Translations under genes and position numbers: made by a program
Shown: one piece after another, positions 1-8,878 of the stretch
Layout of the letters: the number at the start of each line of letters is the position of its first letter
Numbering within the stretch: the first letter of the stretch is position 1
Notes under the pieces: model-generated
Databases searched by the model: none
Seen by the model: only the letters and a program-made list of their open reading frames with translations
Told to the model about the DNA's origin: nothing
Assembly: GCF_937880195.1 (NCBI RefSeq)
Contig: NZ_CALFLA010000065.1
Coordinates: 1 to 32,438, forward strand
Length of the DNA stretch: 32,438 nucleotides
Direction: 5' to 3'
From: an uncultured Blautia sp.
Lineage (GTDB): Bacteria > Bacillota > Clostridia > Lachnospirales > Lachnospiraceae

Positions 1-62
1 GCACTTTGGGTAGCCATATTCATTTTTCAATTACAGTTTGCGGAAACTCAAGTTTGTTATGC

Positions 63-1550
63 TTAATCATAATAATAGGAATTAAAAATCTGGGAGGCAA
101 TAGGCACGGCGGCCTCGCTTCCGGTTCCTCCCCCTTCAACGATCACAGCCACAGCCAGATCCGGTGATTCTACATCGGAATAACCGATAAACCAGGAATG
201 GCTGGAGCCTTGCTCGTCATATTCGGCAGAACCGGTCTTGCCTGCGGCAGTATATCCCTGGCCGGAAAGCGCTGAGGCTGTTCCGTATTCTACTACATCT
301 TTCATCAGTTCTCCAAGCATGGTGGCTTCATTTTTTGTCATCAGACGTTTATAGGCTTCCGGCTCAGTGGTATCTACATGTTCTCCTGTGTTATTTACTA
401 CCTGATCGATCAAATATGGTTTCATCAGAACGCCGTTATTGGCAACAGCGCAGGTGATCATGGCCATATGCGCCGGGGAGACAAGCGTATTGCCCTGACC
501 GATGGCTGTCTGCATGATAAGGGGGATGCCGGACTGTCCGTTCAGGCTGAAAGAGCTTTTTTTGTAGGAAACCAGAGGGAGCTTCTTGTTAAAAAGAAGA
601 TCTTCACTTGTTTCCAAAAGAGAAGCGCCTCCAAGTTTCGTACCCATATCTGCAAAAGCGCAGTTACAGGAATGAGCAAAGGAAGAATAAAAATCTTCCT
701 GTCCATGAACGCTTCCGTTATAACACTGGATTGTATGATCCTCCATGGTAATGCTTCCCTGACACAGATAAGAATAATTATTAAAACTCTTATGTTTGCG
801 GAAATAATCAAGGGCAGTCACCAGCTTAAAGGTAGAACCCGGCGGGTATTGTCCCTGGGTGGCTCTGTTCAGAAGACTGGAATTGCTTTCATCATTTACC
901 AGCCATTCCCAGTTTTCCGCAATGTAATTGGGATCAAAATCAGGCTTGCTGACCATACAGCGTATCTTACCTGTAGATGGCTCTATGGCGATCACGGCTC
1001 CTCTTCTGTCTCCCAGGGCATAATAGGCAGTTGACTGCAGCTTGGCGCTTAAGGTGGATATAACCGTGTCGCCCATGTTTTTTCTTCCAAGAAACTCGTT
1101 TTTCATCTGGCTTAAGAAAAACTCATGGGAGGTCAGAAGCTGAAAATTCGCTTCTGATTCCAGACCGCTTTTTCCGTTGGAATCATATCCTATCACATGG
1201 GCAAATATGTTGGCATAGGGATAGATACGGTCTTCTGAGCCGTCTTCATATACATCTGTCTTTGCAAGGATTTCTCCGTCTGAAGAAAGGATCTGTCCTC
1301 GTACAACCCGGTCGGAAAAGGTATCTTGCCTGGTGTTATAAGGGCTGTTGATAAAATCCTCGCTTTTTACTACATTAAAATAAACAAGATAGCCGATCAT
1401 TGCGGCAAAGACGGCTACAAAGAACCAGGAAACAAAGGTATATTCTCTGTTTCTGGACCGTCTTTTTTTAGATCTCTCCTCTTCTTCGCGCTTCCTCTCT
1501 TGCTCGAATTCTCTGCGCTGCTTCTTTTTTACGTCTCTCAAATTCCTCAT
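63..1550 (-). CDS. Class B penicillin-binding protein (peptidoglycan D,D-transpeptidase)
   Basis: A 495-residue bitopic membrane protein that should cross-link peptidoglycan outside the membrane. The first ~37 residues are a highly charged Lys/Arg/Glu cytoplasmic tail, followed by one membrane helix (about 38-60), a short dimerisation region and a transpeptidase domain. The three active-site motifs are visible: STFK (S239-K242, nucleophile Ser239), SCN (294-296) and KTG (438-440). It has no PASTA repeats and is short for PBP2/FtsI, more like the PbpA group paired with RodA-type SEDS proteins. The start overlaps the end of the upstream SEDS gene by 83 bases; there is no other Met before the membrane helix, so the overlap looks real. 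Only a weak GAGG precedes the ATG, suggesting translational coupling. Which machinery it serves, division or elongation, cannot be told from sequence. Confidence 0.93.
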   Translation of the reverse strand: MRNLRDVKKKQRREFEQERKREEEERSKKRRSRNREYTFVSWFFVAVFAAMIGYLVYFNVVKSEDFINSPYNTRQDTFSDRVVRGQILSSDGEILAKTDVYEDGSEDRIYPYANIFAHVIGYDSNGKSGLESEANFQLLTSHEFFLSQMKNEFLGRKNMGDTVISTLSAKLQSTAYYALGDRRGAVIAIEPSTGKIRCMVSKPDFDPNYIAENWEWLVNDESNSSLLNRATQGQYPPGSTFKLVTALDYFRKHKSFNNYSYLCQGSITMEDHTIQCYNGSVHGQEDFYSSFAHSCNCAFADMGTKLGGASLLETSEDLLFNKKLPLVSYKKSSFSLNGQSGIPLIMQTAIGQGNTLVSPAHMAMITCAVANNGVLMKPYLIDQVVNNTGEHVDTTEPEAYKRLMTKNEATMLGELMKDVVEYGTASALSGQGYTAAGKTGSAEYDEQGSSHSWFIGYSDVESPDLAVAVIVEGGGTGSEAAVPIASQIFNSYYYD

Positions 1551-2838
1551 CCTCGTCTTCTCTTAATATATAAAGTCCCTGGATAATGGCAAGCATAATA
1601 ATGGTACTCATTACAGAACTTCCGCCGTAGCTGACAAGGGGAAGGGTAACGCCTGTCATAGGAATGAACTTCGTTGCTCCTCCAATGGTCAGGATCACCT
1701 GGAAGGCATATTCTGTTCCAAGTCCCAGGGCAATCAGCTTATAAAAAGGATTTTTGATTCTCAACGCAATATTTACGATCATCAGGAAGAAGCTCATACA
1801 CACAAGGATCAGGCAGATGGCAAAGATCCCTCCCAGCTCTTCGCAGATAGCGCTGAAAATAAAATCGTTTTTTACAACAGGGATCGACTTTGGCGAGCCC
1901 TGGCAAAGTCCCATTCCAAACCAGCCTCCGGTACCGATGGCAAAAAGAGACTGAACGATCTGATAGCCTTCGTTTTGGTAAACCGCCATGGGGTCTTTCC
2001 AGGCGCTTACCCTTTGGCGTACATGACCAAATAGGAAATAGGCAATAACTGCGCCGATACTTCCTCCTGCTACTCCAAGCCCCAGATATCCCGGATTTTT
2101 AGTTGATACATAAATAATTACAAGATAAGCGGCAAAAAAGATTACCGCGCTTCCAAGATCCCTGGAAAGTACAAGGATAACTACGTGAAGTCCTGCGATC
2201 ACAGTGGCCTTAATGACTGTAGGAAAGCTGTTGTCTTTAGACAGGATTGAAGCAAGAAAAAATACAAAGGTGATCTTGATCACTTCAGAGGGCTGGATTC
2301 CCATTAAAGATAGTTTGGCTCCATAGCTTGTCCTTGCAAGAAGAAAAACGGCGGCAAGAAGCACAACTCCTATTCCTGCATAGATCCAGGTCAGTCTTCT
2401 TAAAAAACGCATCTTACGGATCATTACGGGAATGATCAGGGCAATGCCGCTGGCTGCAGCCGCGATCAGAAGCTGCTTGGTCGCCGTAGCGATATCCAGC
2501 CTGCACAGCATGATAAATCCCACGCTGAGCAGCATACACATATTATTCAGAAGAAGAAGGGACGCCTTTTTATAAAAAATCCTGTACAGGATCTGGACTG
2601 CAGCGAAGAATCCCATCATCTCCACATAAAAAATAATTACTTTAAAATCAAAGGTCTTCAGAAAAATAACAAGAAAGGCTGTGAAATCCATAAAGAAGAT
2701 CAAAGAGAGCTGCTGTCTTAGAAGTCCTTTTTTTTCTCCTTCATCCTGCTGACGGACTGTATGAAAACAGTGAAAGGTATAAACAATCATCAGCGTAAGG
2801 ATCAGATACTTGGATAATTCAACAATTACATTAATCAT
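1468..2838 (-). CDS. SEDS-family peptidoglycan glycosyltransferase (FtsW/RodA/SpoVE)
   Basis: A 456-residue polytopic membrane protein that polymerises lipid II into glycan strands and works with a class B PBP. SEDS hallmarks are present: QPSE (182-185), RDLGS (226-230), NDFIFSAICEELG (from 324, with the putative catalytic Asp at 325, where many homologs have TDF), and PLVSYGGSS near the C-terminus. Extra hydrophobic segments before residue ~110 suggest additional N-terminal membrane helices compared with the basic ten-helix fold. The C-terminal ~30 residues are a charged cytoplasmic tail encoded in the stretch that also encodes the PBP start. It begins six bases after the U32 gene stop, with an AGGGGC ribosome site. 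The overlap with the PBP gene argues that the two form a cognate SEDS-bPBP pair. FtsW versus RodA assignment is uncertain. Confidence 0.93.
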   Translation of the reverse strand: MINVIVELSKYLILTLMIVYTFHCFHTVRQQDEGEKKGLLRQQLSLIFFMDFTAFLVIFLKTFDFKVIIFYVEMMGFFAAVQILYRIFYKKASLLLLNNMCMLLSVGFIMLCRLDIATATKQLLIAAAASGIALIIPVMIRKMRFLRRLTWIYAGIGVVLLAAVFLLARTSYGAKLSLMGIQPSEVIKITFVFFLASILSKDNSFPTVIKATVIAGLHVVILVLSRDLGSAVIFFAAYLVIIYVSTKNPGYLGLGVAGGSIGAVIAYFLFGHVRQRVSAWKDPMAVYQNEGYQIVQSLFAIGTGGWFGMGLCQGSPKSIPVVKNDFIFSAICEELGGIFAICLILVCMSFFLMIVNIALRIKNPFYKLIALGLGTEYAFQVILTIGGATKFIPMTGVTLPLVSYGGSSVMSTIIMLAIIQGLYILREDEDEEFERRKKEAAQRIRAREEARRRGEI

Positions 2839-2844
2839 ATGCCC

Positions 2845-5025
2845 CTATTCGGCTCCTCTTTTAAAATGTCCTTTGGTAAACTCTCTTCCAAAGGCTGGCT
2901 TCCCATAAAAATAAACATCTGTAAATTCCTGGAGGATTTTTTCTGTTTCTTCTCTGGATTCCATAGTAAAGGAAAGTCGAAGCGACGACATTCCCAGAGT
3001 TTTTACTGCATCCCGTTCCTTTTGAAGTCCATAGGGAAGACTGTTATATATGATATTATAACAGTAGGGATTTTGTTCTGTAGTTCCCGTTTTCCATGGA
3101 TTGCAGACGCAGACGCTGGTAAATTCCTTGTCGTAGCGGTCCTTTAGAATGGTTTGGCTTTCTTTTTTATCACATTTTAAAGTATTTTTGCGCACACACT
3201 GGGCGGAAAGCATCAAAGGCAGATATCCGTAAATAAGAAATTCGCTGTCATTGTTATTTCTGTGGGAAAGCTCTTTTTCGTTTAATTCTACAGGAGCTGT
3301 GTTTTTCAGAATCCCTTCTTCTTTCCAGAATGCGCAGGCTTCATCATTCCATGTATAAAGAGAAGCGTCTGCCACACAGTATTTTTGAAGACCAAGGCGG
3401 CGAAGCATTCCGTAGCTTTCCAGGTTACGTACAAGAAAGCCTTTCATTCCTTGTGAAAGCCAGGTTTTTATCTGGTGGGTATAGCCTTTTGGCACAGCGC
3501 CTCTGGCAACCCGGGGAAGGGAAAGAAACAGTTCCTTTTCTTTATAACGACCTTGTTCCATAAATTCATTCATTAAATAAAAAGGAAGATATACGCCTTT
3601 TATTTCTTTACAGGCCATTACAGCCTCAGCCTGTTCTCTTGTTTCGCAGGAAGCATAAAATACAGGAGAACATTCTTTAGGGCGGACAGACCTTTTAGAA
3701 GAAATTTCAGATTCATATGCAGTCTCTTCCCTGGGAGCTCTTTTGTATTTTTTCAGAATCTCTTCTTCCAGGGAGCAAAGAGCTGCTCTTCGAAGCTCGT
3801 TTAAAAGTCTGACCGGAAGAAAAATGTTTTCGCCCATCTGAATATCCAGATTTTTCCAGGTAAATTCCGTGTTTCCAAGTTTTTCCATCTGCTGGCGGAT
3901 GCGTGATTCCTCCATAGGCCGATCCTTTGCGTACTGCACCTCGCCCATGGAAACTACGGTCTGGATATCGCCGCAGGAAACCTGAAGGATTGCAGGACTT
4001 TCTGGAAACAGTAGCAGACTTCCGTTTATTTTTTCTTTTGGAGAAGAAGTAAAAACAGAAAGTGTTCCTGTCCCTTTTTTGTGATTATGAAAAGCCATCA
4101 TATCCGATCCGTTATGCTGCTTATAATAGCCCTGGCAGGAACCTCCACGGTTAAACACGTCAAGAAGAAATCTTCTGTCCTCTTCGGCTACCTGGTAATT
4201 TTTATTATTATTTTTTAGTATATCCAGATATTTCCGGTAAATACCTGTTACTGCAGCAGTATATTCCGGCTGTTTCATTCGTCCCTCTATCTTCAGGGAG
4301 GTTACGCCTGCGTCAAGGATTTCGGGAAGGATATCCAAAGTGCAGATGTCTTTAAGACTTAAGGGACAAAGCTCCCTGTCTCCTGAAAAACGGCTTTGTT
4401 TTTCTTTTATCTGATATGGAAGACGGCAGGGCTGCGCGCATCTTCCTCTGTTTCCGCTTCTGCCCCCAAGAATACTGCTCATGAGACACTGACCGGAAAT
4501 ACTGTAGCAGAGAGCGCCATGGATAAAGGTTTCTATCTCAATGGAACTTTCTCTATGCATTATTTTAAGTTCTTCCAGGCTTAATTCCCTGGCAGGAACC
4601 ACTCTGGCAACACCCAGGCTTTCCAGGAATTGCATTCCTTCCGCTCCTGTTACAGCCATTTGGGTGCTGGCGTGGATCGGAAGATCCGGGAAGACACGGC
4701 GGATAAAACGAAGAACCCCCATATCCTGCACGATCACTGCATCCAGCCCTTCTTCATAGGCAGGCTTCAGGGAGGCATACAGTCTTTCCTGAAGCTCTCT
4801 GTTTTTTAGAAGCGTATTTACTGTCAGATACAGTTTTCTTCCATGGAGGTGCGCTGTACGGATCGCGCGGATCAGCTCCTCCTGTGTAAAATTTTTTGCA
4901 TAAGCCCTGGCTCCGAAGTCAGGACCGCCAAGATAAACTGCGTCGGCTCCGGCTCCCAGCGCCGCTTCAAAGGCTTCATAAGAACCAGCCGGAGCCAGAA
5001 GTTCTACTTTATTAAAATCTGTCAT
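2845..5025 (-). CDS. U32 family protein with C-terminal collagenase-like (DUF3656) region, RlhA/TrhP-like
   Basis: A 726-residue protein of the U32 'peptidase/collagenase' family. Members studied biochemically (E. coli RlhA, TrhP and B. subtilis homologs) hydroxylate rRNA or tRNA bases rather than cut proteins. The N-terminal barrel begins ELLAPAGS and carries the family signature around residues 166-200, with four cysteines (C173, C180, C196, C200) that probably hold an Fe-S cluster. The long C-terminal half fits the DUF3656 extension found in RlhA-like proteins. The start is set at the ATG preceded by AGAGAGGGATT; an earlier in-frame codon at 5118 would add 31 unrelated residues running through the hairpin after zapA. 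It sits between zapA and the SEDS gene. A 23S rRNA hydroxylase role is the best guess, but the substrate is not proven. Confidence 0.88.
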   Translation of the reverse strand: MTDFNKVELLAPAGSYEAFEAALGAGADAVYLGGPDFGARAYAKNFTQEELIRAIRTAHLHGRKLYLTVNTLLKNRELQERLYASLKPAYEEGLDAVIVQDMGVLRFIRRVFPDLPIHASTQMAVTGAEGMQFLESLGVARVVPARELSLEELKIMHRESSIEIETFIHGALCYSISGQCLMSSILGGRSGNRGRCAQPCRLPYQIKEKQSRFSGDRELCPLSLKDICTLDILPEILDAGVTSLKIEGRMKQPEYTAAVTGIYRKYLDILKNNNKNYQVAEEDRRFLLDVFNRGGSCQGYYKQHNGSDMMAFHNHKKGTGTLSVFTSSPKEKINGSLLLFPESPAILQVSCGDIQTVVSMGEVQYAKDRPMEESRIRQQMEKLGNTEFTWKNLDIQMGENIFLPVRLLNELRRAALCSLEEEILKKYKRAPREETAYESEISSKRSVRPKECSPVFYASCETREQAEAVMACKEIKGVYLPFYLMNEFMEQGRYKEKELFLSLPRVARGAVPKGYTHQIKTWLSQGMKGFLVRNLESYGMLRRLGLQKYCVADASLYTWNDEACAFWKEEGILKNTAPVELNEKELSHRNNNDSEFLIYGYLPLMLSAQCVRKNTLKCDKKESQTILKDRYDKEFTSVCVCNPWKTGTTEQNPYCYNIIYNSLPYGLQKERDAVKTLGMSSLRLSFTMESREETEKILQEFTDVYFYGKPAFGREFTKGHFKRGAE

Positions 5026-5088
5026 AATCCCTCTCTTATTTTGATGCCGGAAAACTTCTGCTTCCGGAAAATTATGGTGAAACAGACA

Positions 5089-5114
5089 AAGGGGACTACC
5101 GAAGCAATCCCCTT
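5089..5114 (-). terminator. Hairpin after zapA, probable attenuating terminator
   Basis: Reading the minus strand, an 11-pair stem including G-T pairs closes on a TTCG tetraloop, then a T-rich but imperfect tail (TGTCTGTTTC). It starts eight bases after the zapA stop. A second smaller hairpin (CCGGAA/TTCCGG, 5047-5067) follows before the U32 start. The poor T-run suggests partial termination, lowering expression of the genes downstream. Confidence 0.5.
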
Positions 5115-5121
5115 CCAACCT

Positions 5122-5529
5122 TTACTTTAGTAATGAGTCAACCTCACCTTCCAGCTCTTTTACCTTGCCTTCCAGGACCAGCTTCTGCTGCTCTGCCTCC
5201 TGCTGTTTCTTTTCCGCCTCTTCAATCTTCAGGCGGAGAGCGATCAGCTCATGCTTCAGCTCATACATTTCCTGATCCTTCTGCTGGAGATCCTGCTCAA
5301 AGATTTCTGCCTGTTTCTTGGCCTTGAAGTAATCATCTGTCACATTCAGACTGAGCAGAGTGTGCTTGGTTTCCATAGGCTGCCTGGAATAGCCGGGCAT
5401 TTCACTCAGCTCCGCAATTTTATTATTAATATAAGATGCTACTTTCTGAAAATATTCTTCAGATTCATAGCCTCCCAATGTGATGATTTTTCCTCCGATC
5501 ACAACCTGTGCCGTGTTCTTGACTGCCAT
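5122..5529 (-). CDS. zapA: Cell division protein ZapA
   Basis: A 135-residue cytoplasmic protein that bundles FtsZ filaments at the division ring. The N-terminal ZapA fold starts with an IGGKIITLGGYESEEYF-like strand pair, includes the conserved helix with YINNKI, and contains a typical LLSLNVTDDYFKA segment around residues 57-70. From about residue 72 to the end the sequence is Glu/Lys/Gln-rich and strongly predicted to form a coiled coil, as expected for tetramerisation. A clear AGGAGG ribosome site precedes the ATG. It lies 135 bases downstream of ruvB with its own possible promoter, and upstream of wall-synthesis genes. The length is slightly longer than E. coli ZapA because of the extended coiled coil. 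Confidence 0.93.
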   Translation of the reverse strand: MAVKNTAQVVIGGKIITLGGYESEEYFQKVASYINNKIAELSEMPGYSRQPMETKHTLLSLNVTDDYFKAKKQAEIFEQDLQQKDQEMYELKHELIALRLKIEEAEKKQQEAEQQKLVLEGKVKELEGEVDSLLK

Positions 5530-5628
5530 ACAAAGCCTCCTGTGTATATTAATTTCCTGATTTATCCATATCGGTGCTGTTCACTCTGTTCACAGTTCAT
5601 TTACTGTCAAAGTAACATATCTCATTTT

Positions 5629-5657
5629 ATTATACTCGAAATATGTCAAAATGTATA
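5629..5657 (-). promoter_or_regulatory. Possible zapA promoter
   Basis: On the minus strand, TATACA (5652-5657) is followed after 17 bases by a perfect TATAAT (5629-5634). The -35 matches the TTGACA consensus at four of six positions. It falls just after the ruvB stop, so zapA and the wall genes may be transcribed independently of ruvAB. Confidence 0.5.
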
Positions 5658-5664
5658 GAATTAT

Positions 5665-6663
5665 TTACGAAATGTTTTCATAACCAAGATGACTGTATGC
5701 AAGAGCAGACGCCATACGTCCTCTGGGAGTACGGTTCAGGAACCCGTTCTGCAAAAGATAAGGCTCATAAACGTCCTCCAAAGTACCTGCATCTTCTCCT
5801 ATGGCTGCAGCAAGGGTTTCCAGACCCACCGGACCGCCTTTAAAGTTTACGATCAGTGTTTTCAGTATGCGGCGGTCAATCTTATCCAGGCCGTACTGAT
5901 CTACCTCAAGAAGATCCAGGGCAAATACAGCAACGTCATAGGTGATGCGCCCGTCATATTTTACCTGCGCAAAATCACGGACACGTTTCAGAAGCCTGTT
6001 TGCAAGACGGGGAGTTCCTCTTGATCTCTTGGCGATTTCTGCGGCTCCTCTTTTGTCGATCTCCACATCCAGTACCTGAGCGGATCGAAGGATAATGGTT
6101 TCCAGTTCTTTATGATTATAAAATTCCAGATGGTGCATTACTCCGAAACGGTCCCTGAGAGGCGCAGAAAGAAGTCCTGCTCTGGTAGTGGCGCCCACAA
6201 GAGTAAATTTGGGAAGATCCAGACGTATAGAACGGGCAGAGGCTCCTTTGCCGATCATGATATCAATGGCAAAATCTTCCATTGCAGGATAAAGAACCTC
6301 TTCTACCTGACGGTTCAGTCTGTGGATCTCGTCTACAAACAGGATATCCCTTTCCTGCAGATTATTTAAAATTGCCGCCATTTCTCCCGGTTTTTCAATG
6401 GCAGGACCGGAAGTAACTTTCATATGCACTCCCATTTCGTTTGCAATAATACCGGAAAGAGTGGTTTTTCCAAGTCCTGGAGGACCGTAAAAAAGCACAT
6501 GATCAAGAGCGTCGTGTCTCTGTCTGGCTGCTTCTATATAAATTTTTAATGTCTTTTTTGTTTTTTCCTGTCCGATGTATTCTTCCAGTGTCTGTGGCCG
6601 GAGATTTCCCTCCAAAGGAAAATCTTCTTCTGTTACATCAGCAGTGATCATTCTTTTTTCCAT
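5665..6663 (-). CDS. ruvB: Holliday junction branch migration helicase RuvB
   Basis: A 332-residue AAA+ motor that assembles as hexamers on the RuvA-bound Holliday junction and drives branch migration during recombinational repair. Walker A is GPPGLGKT (60-67), Walker B with DEIH lies at 111-114, and the sensor/arginine-finger region reads GATTRAG...LRDRFG (157-174). The C-terminal winged-helix domain ends normally with a LNRTPRGR motif. The length matches the family. It starts eight bases after the ruvA stop with an AGAGG ribosome site, so the two are cotranscribed. No ruvC is in the window, as is usual in Firmicutes, which use RecU or other resolvases. Confidence 0.98.
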   Translation of the reverse strand: MEKRMITADVTEEDFPLEGNLRPQTLEEYIGQEKTKKTLKIYIEAARQRHDALDHVLFYGPPGLGKTTLSGIIANEMGVHMKVTSGPAIEKPGEMAAILNNLQERDILFVDEIHRLNRQVEEVLYPAMEDFAIDIMIGKGASARSIRLDLPKFTLVGATTRAGLLSAPLRDRFGVMHHLEFYNHKELETIILRSAQVLDVEIDKRGAAEIAKRSRGTPRLANRLLKRVRDFAQVKYDGRITYDVAVFALDLLEVDQYGLDKIDRRILKTLIVNFKGGPVGLETLAAAIGEDAGTLEDVYEPYLLQNGFLNRTPRGRMASALAYSHLGYENIS

Positions 6664-6671
6664 ATTTACCT

Positions 6672-7283
6672 CTACAGATTTTTAAGGGCTGCTTTTAGGA
6701 TCGCCTCAACGTCCTCTGGCGGTACGTCGCTGACTTTACGTACTGCGCGAAGTGCGTCTGTACTGCTGTAACCCAGAGCTACCAGCGCTTCCACGGCTTC
6801 CTTGCTTCCGTCTTTGACGCTCTCCCCTGATAAGACTGCTTCCTCCTGCTGATGAGCCAGTTTCTTTTCAAAGGCGTCTTCCAGCTTCAGCTTGTCTTTT
6901 AGTTCCAGTATCAGTTTTTGGGCTGTCTTTTTGCCGATTCCAGGCGCCCGGGAAAGGGTTTTTACATCATCGGAAAGCACTGCAAAACTCAGCTCGTCTG
7001 CAGTAAGTCCTGCAAGTACGCCCAGAGCCGCCTTGGGTCCGATTCCGTTTACGCCCAGAAGAAGCCGGAACATCTTCAGATCATCTTTGGAAAGGAAACC
7101 AAAAAGCTGCATGACATCCTCACGTACATGAAAATAGGTGTGTATTTTAACAGTTCCTTTTATGCGCGCTGCCTTTTCAATGGATGTGCCTGTCATATAA
7201 ATCTCATAGCCGATTCCCCCTGTTTCCACAATAACGGAATGTTCAGTGGAATCCACTATCTGACCCTGTATAAATGAAATCAT
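6672..7283 (-). CDS. ruvA: Holliday junction DNA helicase subunit RuvA
   Basis: A 203-residue protein that binds the four-way junction and loads RuvB. It has the N-terminal OB fold (1-62, starting MISFIQGQI), tandem helix-hairpin-helix motifs (about 72-91 with [10 protein letters not shown], and 109-128 with APGIGKKTA), a flexible Glu-rich linker, and the C-terminal RuvB-contact domain (about 157-203, with ALVALGYS). It is the first gene of a minus-strand operon. A promoter with a LexA-like box lies 37-76 bases upstream. The ribosome site is GGGAG, about ten bases before the ATG. Confidence 0.98.
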   Translation of the reverse strand: MISFIQGQIVDSTEHSVIVETGGIGYEIYMTGTSIEKAARIKGTVKIHTYFHVREDVMQLFGFLSKDDLKMFRLLLGVNGIGPKAALGVLAGLTADELSFAVLSDDVKTLSRAPGIGKKTAQKLILELKDKLKLEDAFEKKLAHQQEEAVLSGESVKDGSKEAVEALVALGYSSTDALRAVRKVSDVPPEDVEAILKAALKNL

Positions 7284-7319
7284 GTGATTTTGCTCCCATA
7301 TTATTTTTTATACCGATTT

Positions 7320-7348
7320 ATGATATCATATATATCCTGAAAAAGCAA
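7320..7348 (-). promoter_or_regulatory. Probable ruvAB promoter
   Basis: On the minus strand, TTGCTT (7343-7348) lies 17 bases from TATCAT (7320-7325, five of six matches to TATAAT). The -10 sits inside a 12-base palindrome, TATGATATCATA (7319-7330). The -35 overlaps the candidate SOS box. Confidence 0.5.
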
Positions 7349-7359
7349 ACGTCCATTCG
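7346..7359 (-). promoter_or_regulatory. Candidate LexA (SOS) box at ruvAB
   Basis: The minus strand reads CGAATGGACGTTTG. Against the Gram-positive SOS consensus CGAACRNRYGTTCG it departs at two positions, and the CGAAT half also occurs in the B. subtilis recA box. It overlaps the -35 of the ruvAB promoter, where a repressor would block polymerase. ruvAB is an SOS gene pair in several Firmicutes, which supports the call; binding is inferred. Confidence 0.6.
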
Positions 7360-7437
7360 GGAAAAATGAAGGATGGGTATAAAAATGTTATTGTTCACAA
7401 AGCGCTATCCCGCAAGGTGTTTGGGTATGTATATGCA

Positions 7438-7477
7438 AAACTCCCGGCTACAGAATCGTATCTGCAGCCGGGAGTTT
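7438..7477 (-). terminator. Terminator of the rnf operon
   Basis: A long GC-rich hairpin: AAACTCCCGGCT pairs perfectly with AGCCGGGAGTTT, extended by CAGA/TCTG around a short loop. On the minus strand it is followed by a short T-run and starts about 20 bases after the rnfB stop. The A/T arms make it look bidirectional, although no plus-strand gene ends here. Confidence 0.85.
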
Positions 7478-7498
7478 AAAACGCACAGGTTTGCACTG

Positions 7499-8290
7499 TT
7501 ACAGGATAATGCCTCTTGGACAAATCTCCTTACATGCACCACAGTTTGTGCATTTGCTATAATCAATATGGGCACAGAAATCTGTCACAGTAATCGCTCC
7601 GTTAGGACAGGTTTTTTCGCATTTTTTGCAGCCGATGCAGCCTGCTTCGCAGGCAGATGTTACAGCCTTGCCTTTATCGTGGGAGCTGCACCCTACAAAT
7701 ACCGTCTGTTCATATGGAACAAGCTCGATCAGATGGTTTGGACATTTGGCTACGCATTTGCCGCAGGCTTTGCATTTTTCTTTATCTACAACAGCTACTC
7801 CGTTAATAATATGGATGGCGTCAAAGGGACATGCTTTTACGCAGCTTCCGAATCCCATGCATCCATAAGAACAGCTTTTGGCTCCGCCGCCTGGAACAAA
7901 AGCCATCATTTCGCAATCTTCCACACCGGTATATTGATAATCGTTTTTTGTTTTTTCGCAGGTTCCGGTACATTTTACATAGGCTACCTGACGGGCTGTT
8001 TCTTTAATCTCCTGGCCCATGATTCCCGCAATGATCCTACCTACGGAGTCTCCGCCTACAGGGCATCCGTTTACAGGAGCCTCTCCTTTGGCGATTGCCG
8101 CGGCAAGACCGTCGCAGCCTGGAAAGCCGCAGCCTCCGCAGTTGTTTCCCGGAAGTGCTTCACGGACAGCAATCTCTTTTTCATCAGTCTCGACAGCAAA
8201 TTTTTTGCCTGCAACTCCAAGAAAGATTCCGATAAAGAGGCCTACTGCCGCAACCACAACAGTTGCTATGATAATTGCTCCGATATTCAT
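7499..8290 (-). CDS. rnfB: Rnf complex subunit RnfB (Fe-S electron-transfer protein)
   Basis: A 263-residue polyferredoxin subunit that accepts electrons from reduced ferredoxin and feeds them to the membrane Rnf complex. One N-terminal membrane helix (about 3-27) is followed by the RnfB Fe-S domain with C51, C54, C59 and C76. Four ferredoxin-like cysteine groups come next, each ending CP; the first has irregular spacing. A GTG lies two codons upstream at 8296, but the AAGGAGG ribosome site is only one base from it and seven from this ATG, so the ATG is chosen. It is the last gene of the rnf operon; its ribosome site overlaps the rnfA stop codon. Confidence 0.96.
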   Translation of the reverse strand: MNIGAIIIATVVVAAVGLFIGIFLGVAGKKFAVETDEKEIAVREALPGNNCGGCGFPGCDGLAAAIAKGEAPVNGCPVGGDSVGRIIAGIMGQEIKETARQVAYVKCTGTCEKTKNDYQYTGVEDCEMMAFVPGGGAKSCSYGCMGFGSCVKACPFDAIHIINGVAVVDKEKCKACGKCVAKCPNHLIELVPYEQTVFVGCSSHDKGKAVTSACEAGCIGCKKCEKTCPNGAITVTDFCAHIDYSKCTNCGACKEICPRGIIL

Positions 8291-8302
8291 ATTCACGCCT
8301 CC

Positions 8303-8878
8303 TTAGATCAATCCTGAGAATCCAAAAAACGCAATGGCCATCAGTCCTGCTGTAATAAGAACAATGGGAAATCCGCGGAAGGATTCTGGGATGTCGTTAT
8401 ATTCGATTTTTTCACGGATACCTGCCATAACGATGATGGACAAAGTAAAGCCCACTGCTGTTGCAAAGCCGTTGACTGTACCCTGAAGAATATTATATTC
8501 TTTTTGAACATTGATCAGCGCAACTCCGAGAACTGCGCAGTTGGTAGTGATCAGAGGCAGATAAACTCCAAGAGCCTGATACAGGGAAGGCATTGCTTTT
8601 TTCAGGAACATTTCCACAAACTGTACCAGAGCTGCAATAACCAGAATAAATACAATAGTCTGTAAATATTCCATATGGGTGGGAACTAGGATAAACTGAT
8701 AAATTACGCTTGTTACAAAGGAAGAAAGAGTAATAACAAAGATAACTGCGCCTCCCATACCGGCTGCGGTTTCTGTTTTTTTGGAAACGCCAAGGAAGGG
8801 GCAAAGTCCCAGGAACTGGCTCAGTACAACGTTATTTACAAGAGCAGAGCCTACAATGATCAGCATTAATTCCTTCAT
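8303..8878 (-). CDS. rnfA: Rnf complex membrane subunit RnfA
   Basis: A 191-residue integral membrane subunit with about six helices, related in sequence to RnfE. Together RnfA and RnfE hold a [2Fe-2S] centre within the membrane and carry electrons across it. Hallmarks are the N-terminal NNVVLSQFLGLCPFLGVS segment and a second-half repeat around NCAVLGVALI, each with the conserved cysteine expected for the centre. The start ATG overlaps the rnfE TGA (ATGA), so translation is coupled. The length is normal for the family. Confidence 0.96.
   Translation of the reverse strand: MKELMLIIVGSALVNNVVLSQFLGLCPFLGVSKKTETAAGMGGAVIFVITLSSFVTSVIYQFILVPTHMEYLQTIVFILVIAALVQFVEMFLKKAMPSLYQALGVYLPLITTNCAVLGVALINVQKEYNILQGTVNGFATAVGFTLSIIVMAGIREKIEYNDIPESFRGFPIVLITAGLMAIAFFGFSGLI

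Noticed and set aside
378..1034. A 218-codon plus-strand open frame within the PBP gene
   Set aside because: It lies fully opposite the transpeptidase domain, resembles no family I recognise and has no plausible start signal.
5570..5605. Three TGAAC repeats upstream of zapA
   Set aside because: The repeats are five bases long, irregularly spaced and likely chance in a short gap.
5620..5650. TTGACA and TATAAT near each other upstream of zapA
   Set aside because: The spacing between that TTGACA and the TATAAT is only nine bases, too short for sigma-A; a 17-base-spaced TATACA was used instead.
7373..8317. A 314-codon open frame on the plus strand opposite rnfB
   Set aside because: It is antisense to a clearly conserved Fe-S protein, has Cys/Phe/Ser-rich shadow composition and no ribosome site.
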